Position numbers and translations under genes: made by a program. DNA of 64,000 bases. Origin: Stenotrophomonas maltophilia (GTDB lineage Bacteria > Pseudomonadota > Gammaproteobacteria > Xanthomonadales > Xanthomonadaceae). The notes beneath the pieces are model-generated. The model ran no database searches. It saw only the letters and a program-made list of their open reading frames with translations, and had not been told where the DNA came from. Where the stretch lies: contig NZ_CP154630.1 in NCBI RefSeq assembly GCF_039555535.1, positions 1,811,001-1,875,000 of the forward strand, in the 5' to 3' direction. Shown here piece by piece: positions 29,400 through 37,675 of the stretch; within the stretch, counting starts at the first letter, position 1, and each line of letters begins with the position of its first letter.

Positions 29400-29627
29400 T
29401 TAGAGGTTGTCAGGCGGAGGCTGGCCGGGCGTCCGATTGGGCAGAGCCTTCGTCACGTCCTGATCCTTCCACATCGTCACGTAGGCCGGCTCCCAATGAC
29501 GCCGATGCGAGCGCCAATGCTCGATACAAAGTTCAGTGGCAAGATCCGCCTCGCGGCGGGCGTCTCTGGCCGGCAAGCGAGAAAGCGCAGCGATGTATGC
29601 GCTGTTCCAAAATTCTTCGATGTTCAT
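29400..29627 (-). CDS. Small hypothetical protein
   Basis: The 75-residue protein ('MNIEEFWNSAYIAALSRLPA', then 'EADLATELCIEHWRSHRRHW') is predicted to be mostly helical and resembles small phage/island proteins with an 'A-x-x-A-D-x-A-x-E' helix near residues 22-35. The pattern fits small DUF families found in prophages, but no name can be given. It converges on the preceding gene with 2 bp between stops. No regulatory features are evident. Confidence 0.5.
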   Translation of the reverse strand: MNIEEFWNSAYIAALSRLPARDARREADLATELCIEHWRSHRRHWEPAYVTMWKDQDVTKALPNRTPGQPPPDNL

Positions 29628-29753
29628 AAGTAGTTGAGAAGTTGATGTTCACCGTTTCTAAGGCAAAGCGCGCATCTGTCAAATATTGAACGCTTGGCAG
29701 GTCTACTCCTCTTTGAGCCTTGACGAAGTCAATATTGGCGATACGTTGGAAGG

Positions 29754-30836
29754 ATGAGCAGCAAGAACAAAGAACAGTTCTATCGAGGACTTAAGAGGGC
29801 GATCCATGCGGGCGATTTGGGCGCGATCGTATCTCTCTGCGAGAAGCAAAAGGATGCAGACGAGGCGGCTCGAAATGCCATTGTCTTGGCGATCAGACTG
29901 GATCGTGACAATGTTATTGAGCAGCTCCTGCCGCTGCTGACGGCCTCCTGGCAGAGCGAGCCACTGAACGAAGCCGCTAAGTCTGGCAGGACAGAGTGCG
30001 TGGCGAGGCTGTTGCCGTTCTGCAACGTCGAAAGTGGAGATGCGCTTATCCTCGCAGCGAGACATGGGCATGTTGATACCGTCAAGCTGCTTATGCGCTC
30101 TTGCAGCCCTTTAGAGGGCGACTCCCAAGCGCTATATGAGGCCTCGCTTCATGGACATGCCGATGTCGTTTTACAATTGGTTTTGTTCTCGAATGCTAAG
30201 GCCAGGGGCAGTCGAGCACTGATCGCTGCTTGCAGGGCAGGTCATCTGGAAGTGGTCAGGCACCTTCTACCGTTCTCGTCCAAGATCCAATGCGCGCAGC
30301 GGGGACTTGAAGCTGCGGCAGAGCATAATCATGAGGCCGTTATCAAGTTCCTCATCGGCGCCGGACTTCCCGATCCAGAGGACACTTACTCCTTAGGGTT
30401 GAACATTTCAGCTGCTAGGGGGCATGCCCCGTTGGTCCGAACTCTGCTTTGGGCTATTGTCCGGACCGGCTTTACCCCACGCGACTTCGGCCAGGAGGCC
30501 TTATTCGTTGCAGCCAAGAACGGTCATGCGGAGGTGGTGAAGTCGGTAATGGAGTTTGCGCATAAAACTGCTTATCCCGAAGCGGCCCTATACGCTGCAT
30601 TGCGCGGTGCACACGATGAGGTGGCCGATTTATTGGTTCGTCGGGTCAGTCTGGACCACGTGCGTGAACTGATCTCAGACGAGGATGTCGAGGTGAGGCT
30701 CGATCGATCAATCGCAAGGGCTGGTGCCGCGGCGCAGAAGAAAGAACTGCGATTCAACGAGAAGAGTCGGGAAAGAGAGTGTGACGCGGCGGCGGGAGGC
30801 CTGCCCCAAAAGCCCCATCCTGCGCGCAGACTGTGA
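29754..30836 (+). CDS. Ankyrin-like repeat protein A
   Basis: The 360-residue protein consists of about nine helical repeats of 29-33 residues, for example 'ALILAARHGHVDTVKLLMRS', 'ALYEASLHGHADVVLQLVLF' and 'ALIAACRAGHLEVVRHLLPF'. These keep the ankyrin A-x-x-G-H-x-x-V-V-x-x-L-L core but lack the usual TPLH start. There is no signal peptide. The C-terminus is charged and ends 'LPQKPHPARRL'. Ankyrin repeats bind other proteins, so it may be an effector, an inhibitor or a scaffold. Three related genes occur in this island (32052, 47378, 48740), sharing repeat wording such as 'LLP(F/H)SS'. Confidence 0.75.
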   Translation: MSSKNKEQFYRGLKRAIHAGDLGAIVSLCEKQKDADEAARNAIVLAIRLDRDNVIEQLLPLLTASWQSEPLNEAAKSGRTECVARLLPFCNVESGDALILAARHGHVDTVKLLMRSCSPLEGDSQALYEASLHGHADVVLQLVLFSNAKARGSRALIAACRAGHLEVVRHLLPFSSKIQCAQRGLEAAAEHNHEAVIKFLIGAGLPDPEDTYSLGLNISAARGHAPLVRTLLWAIVRTGFTPRDFGQEALFVAAKNGHAEVVKSVMEFAHKTAYPEAALYAALRGAHDEVADLLVRRVSLDHVRELISDEDVEVRLDRSIARAGAAAQKKELRFNEKSRERECDAAAGGLPQKPHPARRL

Positions 30837-30902
30837 TGCGACCTTTAAGGCATAATTTGCGTGGATTCAGAGTGGTGTTGGGTCCGGGGAGGGCTCGAAC
30901 TA

Positions 30903-31607
30903 ATGACACTGATTAGCAATCAAGACAGCTTGGAAGAGGGGTTCATTCGCTCTGCCTTAGAGATCATCGCCAACACCGGGAGAAGGTCGGCCATCGTGGC
31001 GCGGTCAGACCATCAAACGGTCCGTCAGCTGTTGGATCAGGCGCCAAGCAGCACGCGCTTCACGCAGTCAATGGCTGAGTTCTACTTGACCATCCCGCGG
31101 CGGCAATTTGAAGCTCTAAAGCGCGCACATTCCAACCCGTTCGCGCAGAGTGTGGGTCGTCCGAAAATGATCAGCAAAGGCGAGCTTTTGACTTGGTTCG
31201 GCCGCGTGAATAAGTCTGTGCATGCCATTGCAGGCGAACTGGAAGGACGTCTTGGCAGAACGCCCAACGGAACTCCCTTTATCGTGATGCGCGACAAACA
31301 TAAGAAGATCAATCGCATCATCTCGCATGCCGGCATCACAACCCTGGATCTAGACGCGATTGAAGAGGCTTTTGCACACGGCGCGAAGATCGCGGCGCTT
31401 GGCGTTGGTCAAGCATTGACTCTGCCGTGGGCTGACCTTGCCGAGAAGCGCCTATGGCGACAAGCCTATCGAATCCATATCGACCGAGCTCATGCAGAAA
31501 TGGTAGCGCTCTTGGATAGGCAGGAGCTCGATGAAGCAACGGTCATAGGACCTGATCGACCGTCAGGTGGACGGTACGGTTCCGTACTCGATGGTCCAAG
31601 GGACTAA
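30903..31607 (+). CDS. Hypothetical protein, island-specific
   Basis: From ATG 30903 ('MTLISNQDSLEEGFIRSALE'), preceded by GGAGGG, the protein has 234 residues. Visible segments include 'STRFTQSMAEFYLTIPRRQF', 'GRVNKSVHAIAGELEGRLG' and 'FIVMRDKHKKINRIISHAGI', then an Ala-rich helix and 'IHIDRAHAEMVALLDRQELD'. The mixture of basic and hydrophobic helices could suit nucleic-acid binding, but I do not recognise it. A start at 30861 is in frame but lacks a ribosome site. The gene follows ankyrin protein A and may share its message. Confidence 0.55.
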   Translation: MTLISNQDSLEEGFIRSALEIIANTGRRSAIVARSDHQTVRQLLDQAPSSTRFTQSMAEFYLTIPRRQFEALKRAHSNPFAQSVGRPKMISKGELLTWFGRVNKSVHAIAGELEGRLGRTPNGTPFIVMRDKHKKINRIISHAGITTLDLDAIEEAFAHGAKIAALGVGQALTLPWADLAEKRLWRQAYRIHIDRAHAEMVALLDRQELDEATVIGPDRPSGGRYGSVLDGPRD

Positions 31608-31658
31608 CTGTAACTTTGTTTCCGAAGCCGGGCAGGGTGTTCGGCAAGGAGAAGTCAC

Positions 31659-31892
31659 ATGAAGTACGAAGTCGAGTTCAATGGTCTGGCGCAGTGCGCG
31701 CACTATTTGGAAGTCGAAGCTGAAAGTCCGGAAGACGCCTTGAGGATGGCCAAGGAGGCGGTCCTGTCGGATGCGTCATTTGCCATCGAGGAGTGGGTGA
31801 ATGAGCCCACCATCGAGAGCTTGAGCGAAGATGGCATGCTCATCGCAAGCAACTACGAGTTGGACATCGCGAACGTGGAAGACTACGAATGA
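31659..31892 (+). CDS. Small acidic hypothetical protein
   Basis: The 77-residue protein ('MKYEVEFNGLAQCAHYLEVE', 'AESPEDALRMAKEAVLSD') has an E-x-x-x-x-E-D-A-x-x-x-A helix typical of small PASTA-like or ParE-associated 'EAESPEEA' proteins that form a beta-alpha-beta fold. Its charge is strongly acidic. It has an AAGGAGAAG ribosome site. No function can be assigned. It lies between the preceding unknown gene and ankyrin protein B, all in one direction. Confidence 0.6.
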   Translation: MKYEVEFNGLAQCAHYLEVEAESPEDALRMAKEAVLSDASFAIEEWVNEPTIESLSEDGMLIASNYELDIANVEDYE

Positions 31893-32051
31893 CCGAGAGG
31901 GCTCTTACCCGCATCGGTCCCAAGGGTTGAATTGAAAGCCTTTGCCGTGCATGTCCTCGCGTTGCGGCTCTCTTTTTCCGGCAGGTCGCAGCTTTCAGGG
32001 GGGCGCTGGAGCACACGTTGACAGTTAGGGACGTTAAGTTAACGTGGATGA

Positions 32052-32714
32052 ATGGATCAAGCTTCGAATTCCGACAGATCGGCGACTCCGTCTGATCTTG
32101 AGCAAGGCCAAGACGAGGAACAACGCCGCCGTCTGTTGATTGCAGTGGTGAGGGGCGACTGTTCTGCTGTGAGGCTGGCGCTGGCATCTCTGTCGGATGG
32201 GAGGAGCGTGCAGCATGCGTTGAGAGTGGCCGCAGGTCTGGGCCATGCCAATATTGCCTCAATGATCATTCAAAATGCGCTTCCCGATGCCGCCGATGCC
32301 CTGGATGGGGCGTTGGCGGCAGCGATCAAGGACAGTCAGATCGCGACCGGCCGCCAATTGCTTTTCGAGGCATCACGGTTCGCTGAGCGACCTGCGTTGG
32401 TGAAATCAATTTATGCCGCTGGAAGTGTCGGGGCTGTGGATTTCATCGATGAGATCATGTTGGCGTATCGTCCGCCCAACAAGTCGCTTGTCTCCGCGTT
32501 TCGTGTTGCGCTGCTCGAGAAGAGGTGGCCGGCTGCCGTGCATATCTTCGATGCGGCCGATGCCAGGCTATTTGATCGGTGGATAGCGGAGGACGACCGG
32601 AGTTGCATGGATGCGTGCCGCGCACTTCGGCAGTCCGATGCTGTCCGGGAAGAGTTGGATCATTGCACCAAGCCTCCAGTAATAGGGCACAAGCTGCCAC
32701 AGCGGAGAATTTGA
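32052..32714 (+). CDS. Ankyrin-like repeat protein B
   Basis: The 220-residue protein has a polar start ('DQASNSDRSATPSDLEQGQD'), then helical repeats ('RRLLIAVVRGDCSAVRLALA', 'QHALRVAAGLGHANIASMII', 'DGALAAAIKDSQIATGRQLL') and a non-repeat C-terminal part. The latter ('VALLEKRWPAAVHIFDAADA', 'VREELDHCTKPPVIGHKLPQ', ending RRI) aligns by eye with the end of the 47378 protein ('AAERKHWTCAALAWERCEDR', ending QLRVRRI). The two are therefore likely paralogues about 15 kb apart. Function unknown. Confidence 0.65.
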   Translation: MDQASNSDRSATPSDLEQGQDEEQRRRLLIAVVRGDCSAVRLALASLSDGRSVQHALRVAAGLGHANIASMIIQNALPDAADALDGALAAAIKDSQIATGRQLLFEASRFAERPALVKSIYAAGSVGAVDFIDEIMLAYRPPNKSLVSAFRVALLEKRWPAAVHIFDAADARLFDRWIAEDDRSCMDACRALRQSDAVREELDHCTKPPVIGHKLPQRRI

Positions 32715-32901
32715 ACGGGTCCCCAAAGACGCGTGAGAGGGGCTGCCAGCACTCTTATTACAAGGAGCCGAGGCCGCGCTGGCTCCGCTCTGGTTGACTA
32801 TGCCGATCGCTGACAGCGCTTCCCTCGAGCGCTGCAGTGGAGGTCACACACTCCCATCGGTACCGTGACGACCGCCCAACAGCCACCTGGGTTGCCTTGA
32901 G

Positions 32902-33852
32902 TCAGTGTCCGCGACGAGCGCCTCCGGCGGGAGGCTTAAGGGTGTCCGTTTTTATGCCAACTCGCCAATCCAGCCATGCTCCGCACTTCAGCAGCATGAC
33001 CAGCCTATAGCGGCTTCTGCCGGACGGGGCGTCAGTCTGTATTGAGGGCTGTGGCAGGGAACGAGCAAGAGCACGGATTGCAAAAGCGCGCCTGAGTGCG
33101 TCGAAAAGCATGAGACAGGTCCACGCCAGAAACGCTGAGGCAAATAAGAAGGTCAGGCGTTGTTCGCGAACTGACTTCATCAGTTCCGCGGACGTTCTCG
33201 GATCTGCCCAGATGTCACAGAGGATATCTGGGTCGGCTGGGCGAAATCCACCCGCGCCTTGGTCTTCGTACTTGACTTTCGAGGTATCTGCGCAGGACGC
33301 CACGGAGAGGATCGGGCGCTCTCCTGATAGGGCAGGCTTGGCAATCTGTGCTTGGTCCTTCCCGAGCCAAAGCCAAGTTCCGGTGGTATTGAGTGAGACG
33401 AGTAGCCTCTGCTCGGTTGCACCGTACGCGAGGATCCACGTGAGCCAGAAGCACGCAAAGAGCATCAGGCCGCAAAGGGCAATACCGATTCCGCGCGGGC
33501 GTTTCTTTTCGATGACCGTAAAGTTATCAAGATCGAACGCACTGCCTGCCAAGCCAACTAGGTCAAGCGGCACGTTACGCGCTTGTGCCTTCCCGATGAT
33601 CTTCTTAGCATCCACCAGCGTTCGGGCAGGAATTCCGTAAGTGAGCCGAAAAACCGCAAGAGCAGAGTAGTCCGAGAGATTTTTCTTAACGAAAGGGTCC
33701 TGGATGTCGTCCCGGCTAATGAACAACCTCAGCAAACGATTGTTCAATGGGTGCAGCGAACCAGCTCGCCAGCAAATATGTAGCGCTGCCGCGACTAACC
33801 CAAGCGCCGAAAACCACTCTGGTGCTCCAGAGTAAATACTATCCCAATTCAT
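32902..33852 (-). CDS. Hypothetical membrane protein
   Basis: From ATG 33852, which has AGGACGTTAGG upstream, the protein has 316 residues. Hydrophobic segments lie near residues 9-30 ('FSALGLVAAALHICW'), 125-150 ('GIALCGLMLFACFWLTWIL') and 225-245 ('LTFLFASAFLAWTCLML'). An extracytoplasmic loop of about 75 residues with two cysteines ('VASCADTSKVKYEDQG', 'ILCDIWADP') sits between the last two. The cytoplasmic part contains 'FRLTYGIPARTLVDAKKII'. The architecture resembles uncharacterised membrane DUF families of islands; I give no function. Confidence 0.6.
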   Translation of the reverse strand: MNWDSIYSGAPEWFSALGLVAAALHICWRAGSLHPLNNRLLRLFISRDDIQDPFVKKNLSDYSALAVFRLTYGIPARTLVDAKKIIGKAQARNVPLDLVGLAGSAFDLDNFTVIEKKRPRGIGIALCGLMLFACFWLTWILAYGATEQRLLVSLNTTGTWLWLGKDQAQIAKPALSGERPILSVASCADTSKVKYEDQGAGGFRPADPDILCDIWADPRTSAELMKSVREQRLTFLFASAFLAWTCLMLFDALRRAFAIRALARSLPQPSIQTDAPSGRSRYRLVMLLKCGAWLDWRVGIKTDTLKPPAGGARRGH

Positions 33853-34214
33853 CCTAACGTCCTGTTTGTTTTGCGATTGGAAGGTTTTATCTCCTCCCGC
33901 TATCGGCACAGGCCAGGCGGAACTTTAGATCGTTTTCGGGGAGGCGACTGGGGGCGTGGACCGCATGGCCCGGAGAAGGCGATCGTCTTGGCTAGCGTTT
34001 TGTGCGTGAGAAAAAGCTTGCCATAGGCCTATGTCCGCCTTTGGCCTTTTCACTTTGGCTCCCCCAGATGAGTGCTTTCTCAACGTGCTCTTCCACGGGT
34101 TTCAGTTGGTCGCCAACCGCGCTGATACTACCTAGTAAGAGGACGGAGGCGGATCCGGGTGGACAGCTAAGTTAGCTGGGCGATAGTCTCCGTCTTTTGA
34201 TCAGTGGCGATCCT
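33853..34214. other. Intergenic gap, no gene seen
   Basis: The 362 bp between the divergent membrane-protein gene and the gene at 34215 holds no convincing reading frame. Two stretches are worth noting: AAGCTTGCCATAGGCCTATG with internal palindrome around 34022-34033, and a GGACGGAGGC/GTCTCCGTC pair (about 34141-34196) that could form a weak hairpin. Confidence 0.4.
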
Positions 34215-34829
34215 ATGAGTATTCTCAATGTGTTGCTGCGCCCCGACCAACTCCTTGTTGCGGTCGATACGTGGGCCGAGGACGCGCTGACGCATAAGTC
34301 ATCAGTGGGCGCCAAGCTGCTGCTGATCCCGCAGCACAACCTGGTGCTGGCCAGTCGCGGCTCCGCCCAGTTTTTCTTGAAGATCTACGAACTCTGCCTT
34401 CTAGCCAGCTTCCGTGCCGACTTCACCATGGAGCAGCTCATGGCCGAGCTCGGATTGGTCATGGACCATCTTTGGCCGGACTATGTTCGGGCGGCAGCGG
34501 AAGCGGGCATTGCTCGGGACATCTTGCATAGTGAGCTTGTTTTGGGCGGCTGGTCGCCGAAGAACAGCCGGATGATGGCAACGGCCTATGCCAAGGATGT
34601 GGGTGATGGTCCGGCACGGGTGCAGCCATTGGAAGGCGGCGTTGCGTCACCTGGGGAGCCACTGCGCGGGCGGCAAGATAGCTTCGAGCTCGGGGCCGTC
34701 CTTGAAGCCGGCCGACTGCAAATGGCCTACCTCAACGACAGCGTGGGTCGGACCGTTGCTGGGGGGCGCCTGGTAGTCGCCGATCTTCGTAAGGGGCAAG
34801 CGACCATCACCGATTTGGCGGAGCTGTAG
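34215..34829 (+). CDS. Hypothetical protein, Ntn-hydrolase-like pattern
   Basis: From ATG 34215 ('MSILNVLLRPDQLLVAVDTW') the protein has 204 residues. The segment 'LLVAVDTWAEDALTHKSSVG' followed by 'KLLLIPQHNLVLASRGSAQF' resembles the beta-hairpin pattern of proteasome/HslV-type (Ntn) hydrolase folds found in some phage and island proteins ('D-T-..-S-K-x-x-x-x-P-H-..-G-R-G'). No N-terminal catalytic Thr/Ser/Cys is exposed after Met, so activity is doubtful. The C-terminal half ends with 'GGRLVVADLRKGQATITDLA'. Assignment is tentative. Confidence 0.5.
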   Translation: MSILNVLLRPDQLLVAVDTWAEDALTHKSSVGAKLLLIPQHNLVLASRGSAQFFLKIYELCLLASFRADFTMEQLMAELGLVMDHLWPDYVRAAAEAGIARDILHSELVLGGWSPKNSRMMATAYAKDVGDGPARVQPLEGGVASPGEPLRGRQDSFELGAVLEAGRLQMAYLNDSVGRTVAGGRLVVADLRKGQATITDLAEL

Positions 34830-34857
34830 TGCCGCCTTATCGCTCGACCAGGGGTTT

Positions 34858-35040
34858 ATGGAGTTCGTTTACCGAGAGGATCCAGGCTGCGCATCAGGGC
34901 CCTGTCCGATCTGCCAAAGGACCCGCTTTTCGTATCCGCTGCCGAGAACGACCTGCCACTTTGCGAATCCGGCGGAAAGGCCTCCCGTCGGAGGTAGGTC
35001 GCTCTCAAGGACAATGGCATCGAAGCCACCGAACCCTTGA
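34858..35040 (+). CDS. Possible small Cys-containing protein
   Basis: This 60-codon frame starts ATG at 34858 and reads 'MEFVYREDPGCASGPCPICQ' followed by 'RTRFSYPLPRTTCHF'. The C-x4-C-x2-C spacing could bind a metal, but no ribosome site is clear and no family comes to mind. It may be a remnant or a chance frame. An alternative frame (34829-35077) overlaps it and looks non-coding. Confidence 0.25.
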   Translation: MEFVYREDPGCASGPCPICQRTRFSYPLPRTTCHFANPAERPPVGGRSLSRTMASKPPNP

Positions 35041-35054
35041 GCTTTCGCCCTCGC

Positions 35055-35357
35055 CTAGAGGGATGTCCCCTCTCTGACTAGGTTGCCAGGCAAAGCGCGG
35101 GAATAGTCTGCGTTGAACACGCTCGTCTCATCGATTTCGATGCGAACTGCAGGAAATACCAGTCCAACCCAGCCGTTCGCACCGTCTGCCTCGAACCAAG
35201 TGAAATGGTGGCTACCAGTCAGGATCAGGACAGCTGTGTTGCCCAACTTGGAAGTGCCTATAAGCAGGGCCTCTTCTGAGCGGTGCCTCGGGAGGATGAG
35301 CGAAAGAGCGGCGCAGGAACTCGCACTAGATACCGTGAACTCGCTGGTCGATATCAT
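35055..35357 (-). CDS. Small protein coupled to TIR gene
   Basis: The 100-residue protein starts with ATG at 35357, one base after the TGA of the TIR gene (TGAGATGA), so it is probably translated by re-initiation. It reads 'MISTSEFTVSSASSCAALSL' and then 'EALLIGTSKLGNTAVLILTG' and 'FTWFEADGANGWVGLVFPAV', a beta-rich pattern without membrane helices, ending 'LPGNLVREGTSL'. The tight coupling suggests it forms a functional pair with the TIR protein, for example as sensor, inhibitor or cofactor. I do not recognise its family. Confidence 0.6.
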   Translation of the reverse strand: MISTSEFTVSSASSCAALSLILPRHRSEEALLIGTSKLGNTAVLILTGSHHFTWFEADGANGWVGLVFPAVRIEIDETSVFNADYSRALPGNLVREGTSL

Positions 35358-35358
35358 C

Positions 35359-36372
35359 TCAGCGCCTGTGTGGATGGTTGCTACGGCTTTGAAGGGGGCC
35401 AATGAGCTGTTCCCAGAGCATCTCGGCCGCACCCTCTTGAGTCAGCTTTTGACCCCGACTCGACCCATACGCGGACATGCCCATGCTGGTGAGGAACAGG
35501 GATTGATCATCGCAGTCAACCGATAGTGATTCGTTGTAAGAATTGCTATCAAGCGTCTCTCCTTGAATGTAGTTGATGCCCCCGAGCATTCCCCCCAGGT
35601 AGATCGTTGCCCGAGCAACGTCGTTCCCCTCGTGGTAAATCGTGGAGAAGAAGCGGTTGGCGTCGATTCGACGGAACGAGCCTTCGTAGGCCGGGTTGCG
35701 TTCTTGGAGTTCGTCGAGCGAGTTCTCGAAGTGCTTCGCGATGTATTCGAAGGTCTCGGCCTTGAACTTATCTCTGTCCCGCTGAGTGAAGGCCTTGGCG
35801 AGACGCAAATTGCTCGACCTCGGGCCATGCTTGCCTTGAGCGCTGCTTTCAGTGCTAGCGGTGCCGGCTGTGACTGGAGAGGCCTGTGCCAAGGGTTTGT
35901 TGAACGCAACTGGCTTGATCTGTTTGGCCGCGCGCTGTCTGGCGGCAGCTCGAACGGCTTGGGCCACATCCAAAAATGCTTCGTCGATATCCGCCCATTT
36001 TTTCACGGGTTTGCCATCCTTCGGGGTCGCCATTAGCTTCCCAAAAGGTGCGTGGTGCCAGTCGCAGGCTCTGAGGATGACGGGGATGACGGTTGCCTCA
36101 CCGAGTTCATGCCGTTCCAGGGCCCGGGTCATCTCCTTGTCATAGCAGTAGTCCGACGCAATGAAGTCCGGACTTACAAGAAGAAGGATGATTTCATCGC
36201 TATTGATGTGCTCATCGATCGTCTTATCGATCTCCTGGCCGGCATTGATGCGGCGGTCATGCCAGGTCTCAATGATCCCTTGGCGCCTGAGCATTGATAG
36301 CTGCTTTTCTAGCTGGTCGCGGAGGTCTTCATCTGTATGGCAATAGGAAAAGAAGACGGTGGGCAAGGTCAT
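35359..36372 (-). CDS. TIR-domain protein
   Basis: The 337-residue protein has an N-terminal TIR domain (residues 4-130): 'TVFFSYCHTDEDLRDQLEKQ' (box 1), 'INAGQEIDKTIDEHI', 'IILLLVSPDFIASDYCYDKE' with the conserved Cys-x-x-x-Glu catalytic glutamate, and 'VIPVILRACDW'. A Ser/Thr/Ala-rich linker near residues 155-185 leads to a second domain ('TFEYIAKHFENSLDELQERN', 'RFFSTIYHEGNDVARATIYL'). Bacterial TIR domains of this type cleave NAD+ or make signalling nucleotides in anti-phage defence or act as effectors. The second domain is probably the sensor. It is divergent from a GrlR-like gene. Confidence 0.82.
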   Translation of the reverse strand: MTLPTVFFSYCHTDEDLRDQLEKQLSMLRRQGIIETWHDRRINAGQEIDKTIDEHINSDEIILLLVSPDFIASDYCYDKEMTRALERHELGEATVIPVILRACDWHHAPFGKLMATPKDGKPVKKWADIDEAFLDVAQAVRAAARQRAAKQIKPVAFNKPLAQASPVTAGTASTESSAQGKHGPRSSNLRLAKAFTQRDRDKFKAETFEYIAKHFENSLDELQERNPAYEGSFRRIDANRFFSTIYHEGNDVARATIYLGGMLGGINYIQGETLDSNSYNESLSVDCDDQSLFLTSMGMSAYGSSRGQKLTQEGAAEMLWEQLIGPLQSRSNHPHRR

Positions 36373-36538
36373 GCTCCTCTACGTGCTGGGCGAAGACTCG
36401 TGAACTCGATTCTATCCAAAGCGGGGATTTCGGGTCATTGGACTGCTCGATGTGCCTTTCAGTATGGCTGGTGGCAGTCGCGGCTTGTGAGACTGAGCAG
36501 TGATCTGATTGCTTTTCCTACCCAGTGGAGGCGCGGCA

Positions 36539-36871
36539 ATGAAAGACGGCATTTACCATGTTCGTTTCTCGTCGAACATGCAGGGAGTGGGCGAAGGCAT
36601 CGCTGTATTTAAAGGTGGCAGCGTCAACGGCGGTGATTCCGGATACACGTATTCAGGATCCAAGCAGGGCGACGGCGCTGGGTTTACGGCCGAGCTGACC
36701 ATCAAGCGCTGGGATCCGGGCTCCGAATCCGTGTTTGGCGGGCTCGACCAGTTCGAACTCGAGTTCCGGGGCCATGCCACGGAAGCCGGCTTTAGTGCAA
36801 AGGGCAGCATCGTCGGGCGCTCTGAAGCCACCTTGGTAGTGGAAGGGCGCTACTTGACCCCTGCGCTCTGA
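36539..36871 (+). CDS. GrlR-like regulatory protein
   Basis: The 110-residue protein from ATG 36539 begins 'MKDGIYHVRFSSNM' and continues 'GEGIAVFKGGSVNGGDSGYT', 'LTIKRWDPGSESVFGGLDQF' and 'ELEFRGHA', strongly like GrlR, the beta-barrel anti-activator of type III secretion in enterobacteria. In non-pathogens this family occurs scattered in islands with unknown function. No GrlA partner or secretion genes are visible here. The short distance to the divergent TIR gene (166 bp) invites a link with it. An intrinsic terminator follows. Confidence 0.75.
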   Translation: MKDGIYHVRFSSNMQGVGEGIAVFKGGSVNGGDSGYTYSGSKQGDGAGFTAELTIKRWDPGSESVFGGLDQFELEFRGHATEAGFSAKGSIVGRSEATLVVEGRYLTPAL

Positions 36872-36886
36872 GCGACACCAACGAGA

Positions 36887-36912
36887 AAGCCCCCAACCTG
36901 AGGGCCTTCTTT
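36887..36912 (+). terminator. Short terminator after GrlR-like gene
   Basis: GCCC and GGGC arms (36889-36892 and 36902-36905) around a 9-nt loop are followed by CTTCTTT and preceded by AAA. It lies 16 nt past the stop codon. The stem is short but position and T-rich tail fit an intrinsic terminator. Confidence 0.5.
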
Positions 36913-36978
36913 GATCTGCCGGAGCTGCTTCGAATTGGATCGCTGTGCCACGAGCGACAGAAGCGTGTGCTTCGTTAG

Positions 36979-37119
36979 TGGCGAGCATCCGTATTGTCAG
37001 TCATTTCGTTCAGCATCAAGCCGGTGATCGATCGGGTGTTTTCCTTCTCTGAAGCGCCTGCTGCGTTCGAGCGGCTTCAGGAAGGGCCATTCGGGAAGGT
37101 GGTCGTTCAAATTGCATGA
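36979..37119 (+). pseudogene. C-terminal fragment of a zinc-type alcohol dehydrogenase/quinone oxidoreductase
   Basis: One frame reads '[20 protein letters not shown]' then '[15 protein letters not shown]' and a stop, the standard C-terminal end of MDR-family oxidoreductases. A stop (TAG at 36976) precedes it and no upstream part of the enzyme is present, so only about 45 codons survive. The rest of 36912-37352 shows no other coding sequence. The fragment indicates that a catabolic gene, perhaps related to the LysR-linked operon further right, was deleted here. Confidence 0.65.
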
Positions 37120-37352
37120 CCGTGTGACGCCGATCAGCCAGTGGAAGTTGGCCGGTCCCGACTTCTTTATTGTAGGTGACGTCGCGAATGTGCCCTGGAA
37201 TTGAGGCGATGAGAGGCAGGCTGCCAATGTGGAAAGCTGTATCCTCACAAGTGCGTTCGGATGAAGCCGGCCGTACAGGACACGCCAAACGCTCAGTAGT
37301 TTACGCCGCTTAATCCGCGTTTTAACCGTCAGTGATCTGAGGAGCGCAAGTG

Positions 37353-37484
37353 ATGGCAATCAAGCCTGGCCCCAAGCCTATCGCCAAGTCAACTGGCAAG
37401 CCCGATCAGCGTAGAAGGGATAACAAAGCTACGCCGGGAAACACAGACGCCCTTAAGCCTCACAAGCATAAGAAGGGTAGTTGA
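37353..37484 (+). CDS. 43-residue basic protein
   Basis: A small gene starts ATG at 37353 with GAGGAG 11 nt upstream and ends TGA at 37484. The product, 'MAIKPGPKPIAKSTGKPDQR' followed by 'RRDNKATPGNTDALKPHKHK' and KGS, is extremely basic and unstructured, like a nucleic-acid-binding or ribosome-associated peptide. Start, ribosome site and composition argue for a real gene. Function unknown. Confidence 0.5.
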   Translation: MAIKPGPKPIAKSTGKPDQRRRDNKATPGNTDALKPHKHKKGS

Positions 37485-37675
37485 GCCTGCCGCTCAACCA
37501 GTCAGTGTGCGTTCGTTTCGCTTACGCGCGCCCGGCCAGTGGTCGGGCGCGCTTAACGATCCGCGGGCAGCGCTTTGGACCAGGTGTTCCAAGGCACTGG
37601 CTGGGATCTTCAACCCCGTTGCGGAGTATTCCCAACCAGGACCGCTACTGGCCTATAGCTGATTGGTAGCGATAT

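Noticed and set aside
36539..36871. GrlR-like gene as sign of a type III secretion locus
   Set aside because: No secretion apparatus or GrlA-like activator nearby; the family is also found alone in islands.
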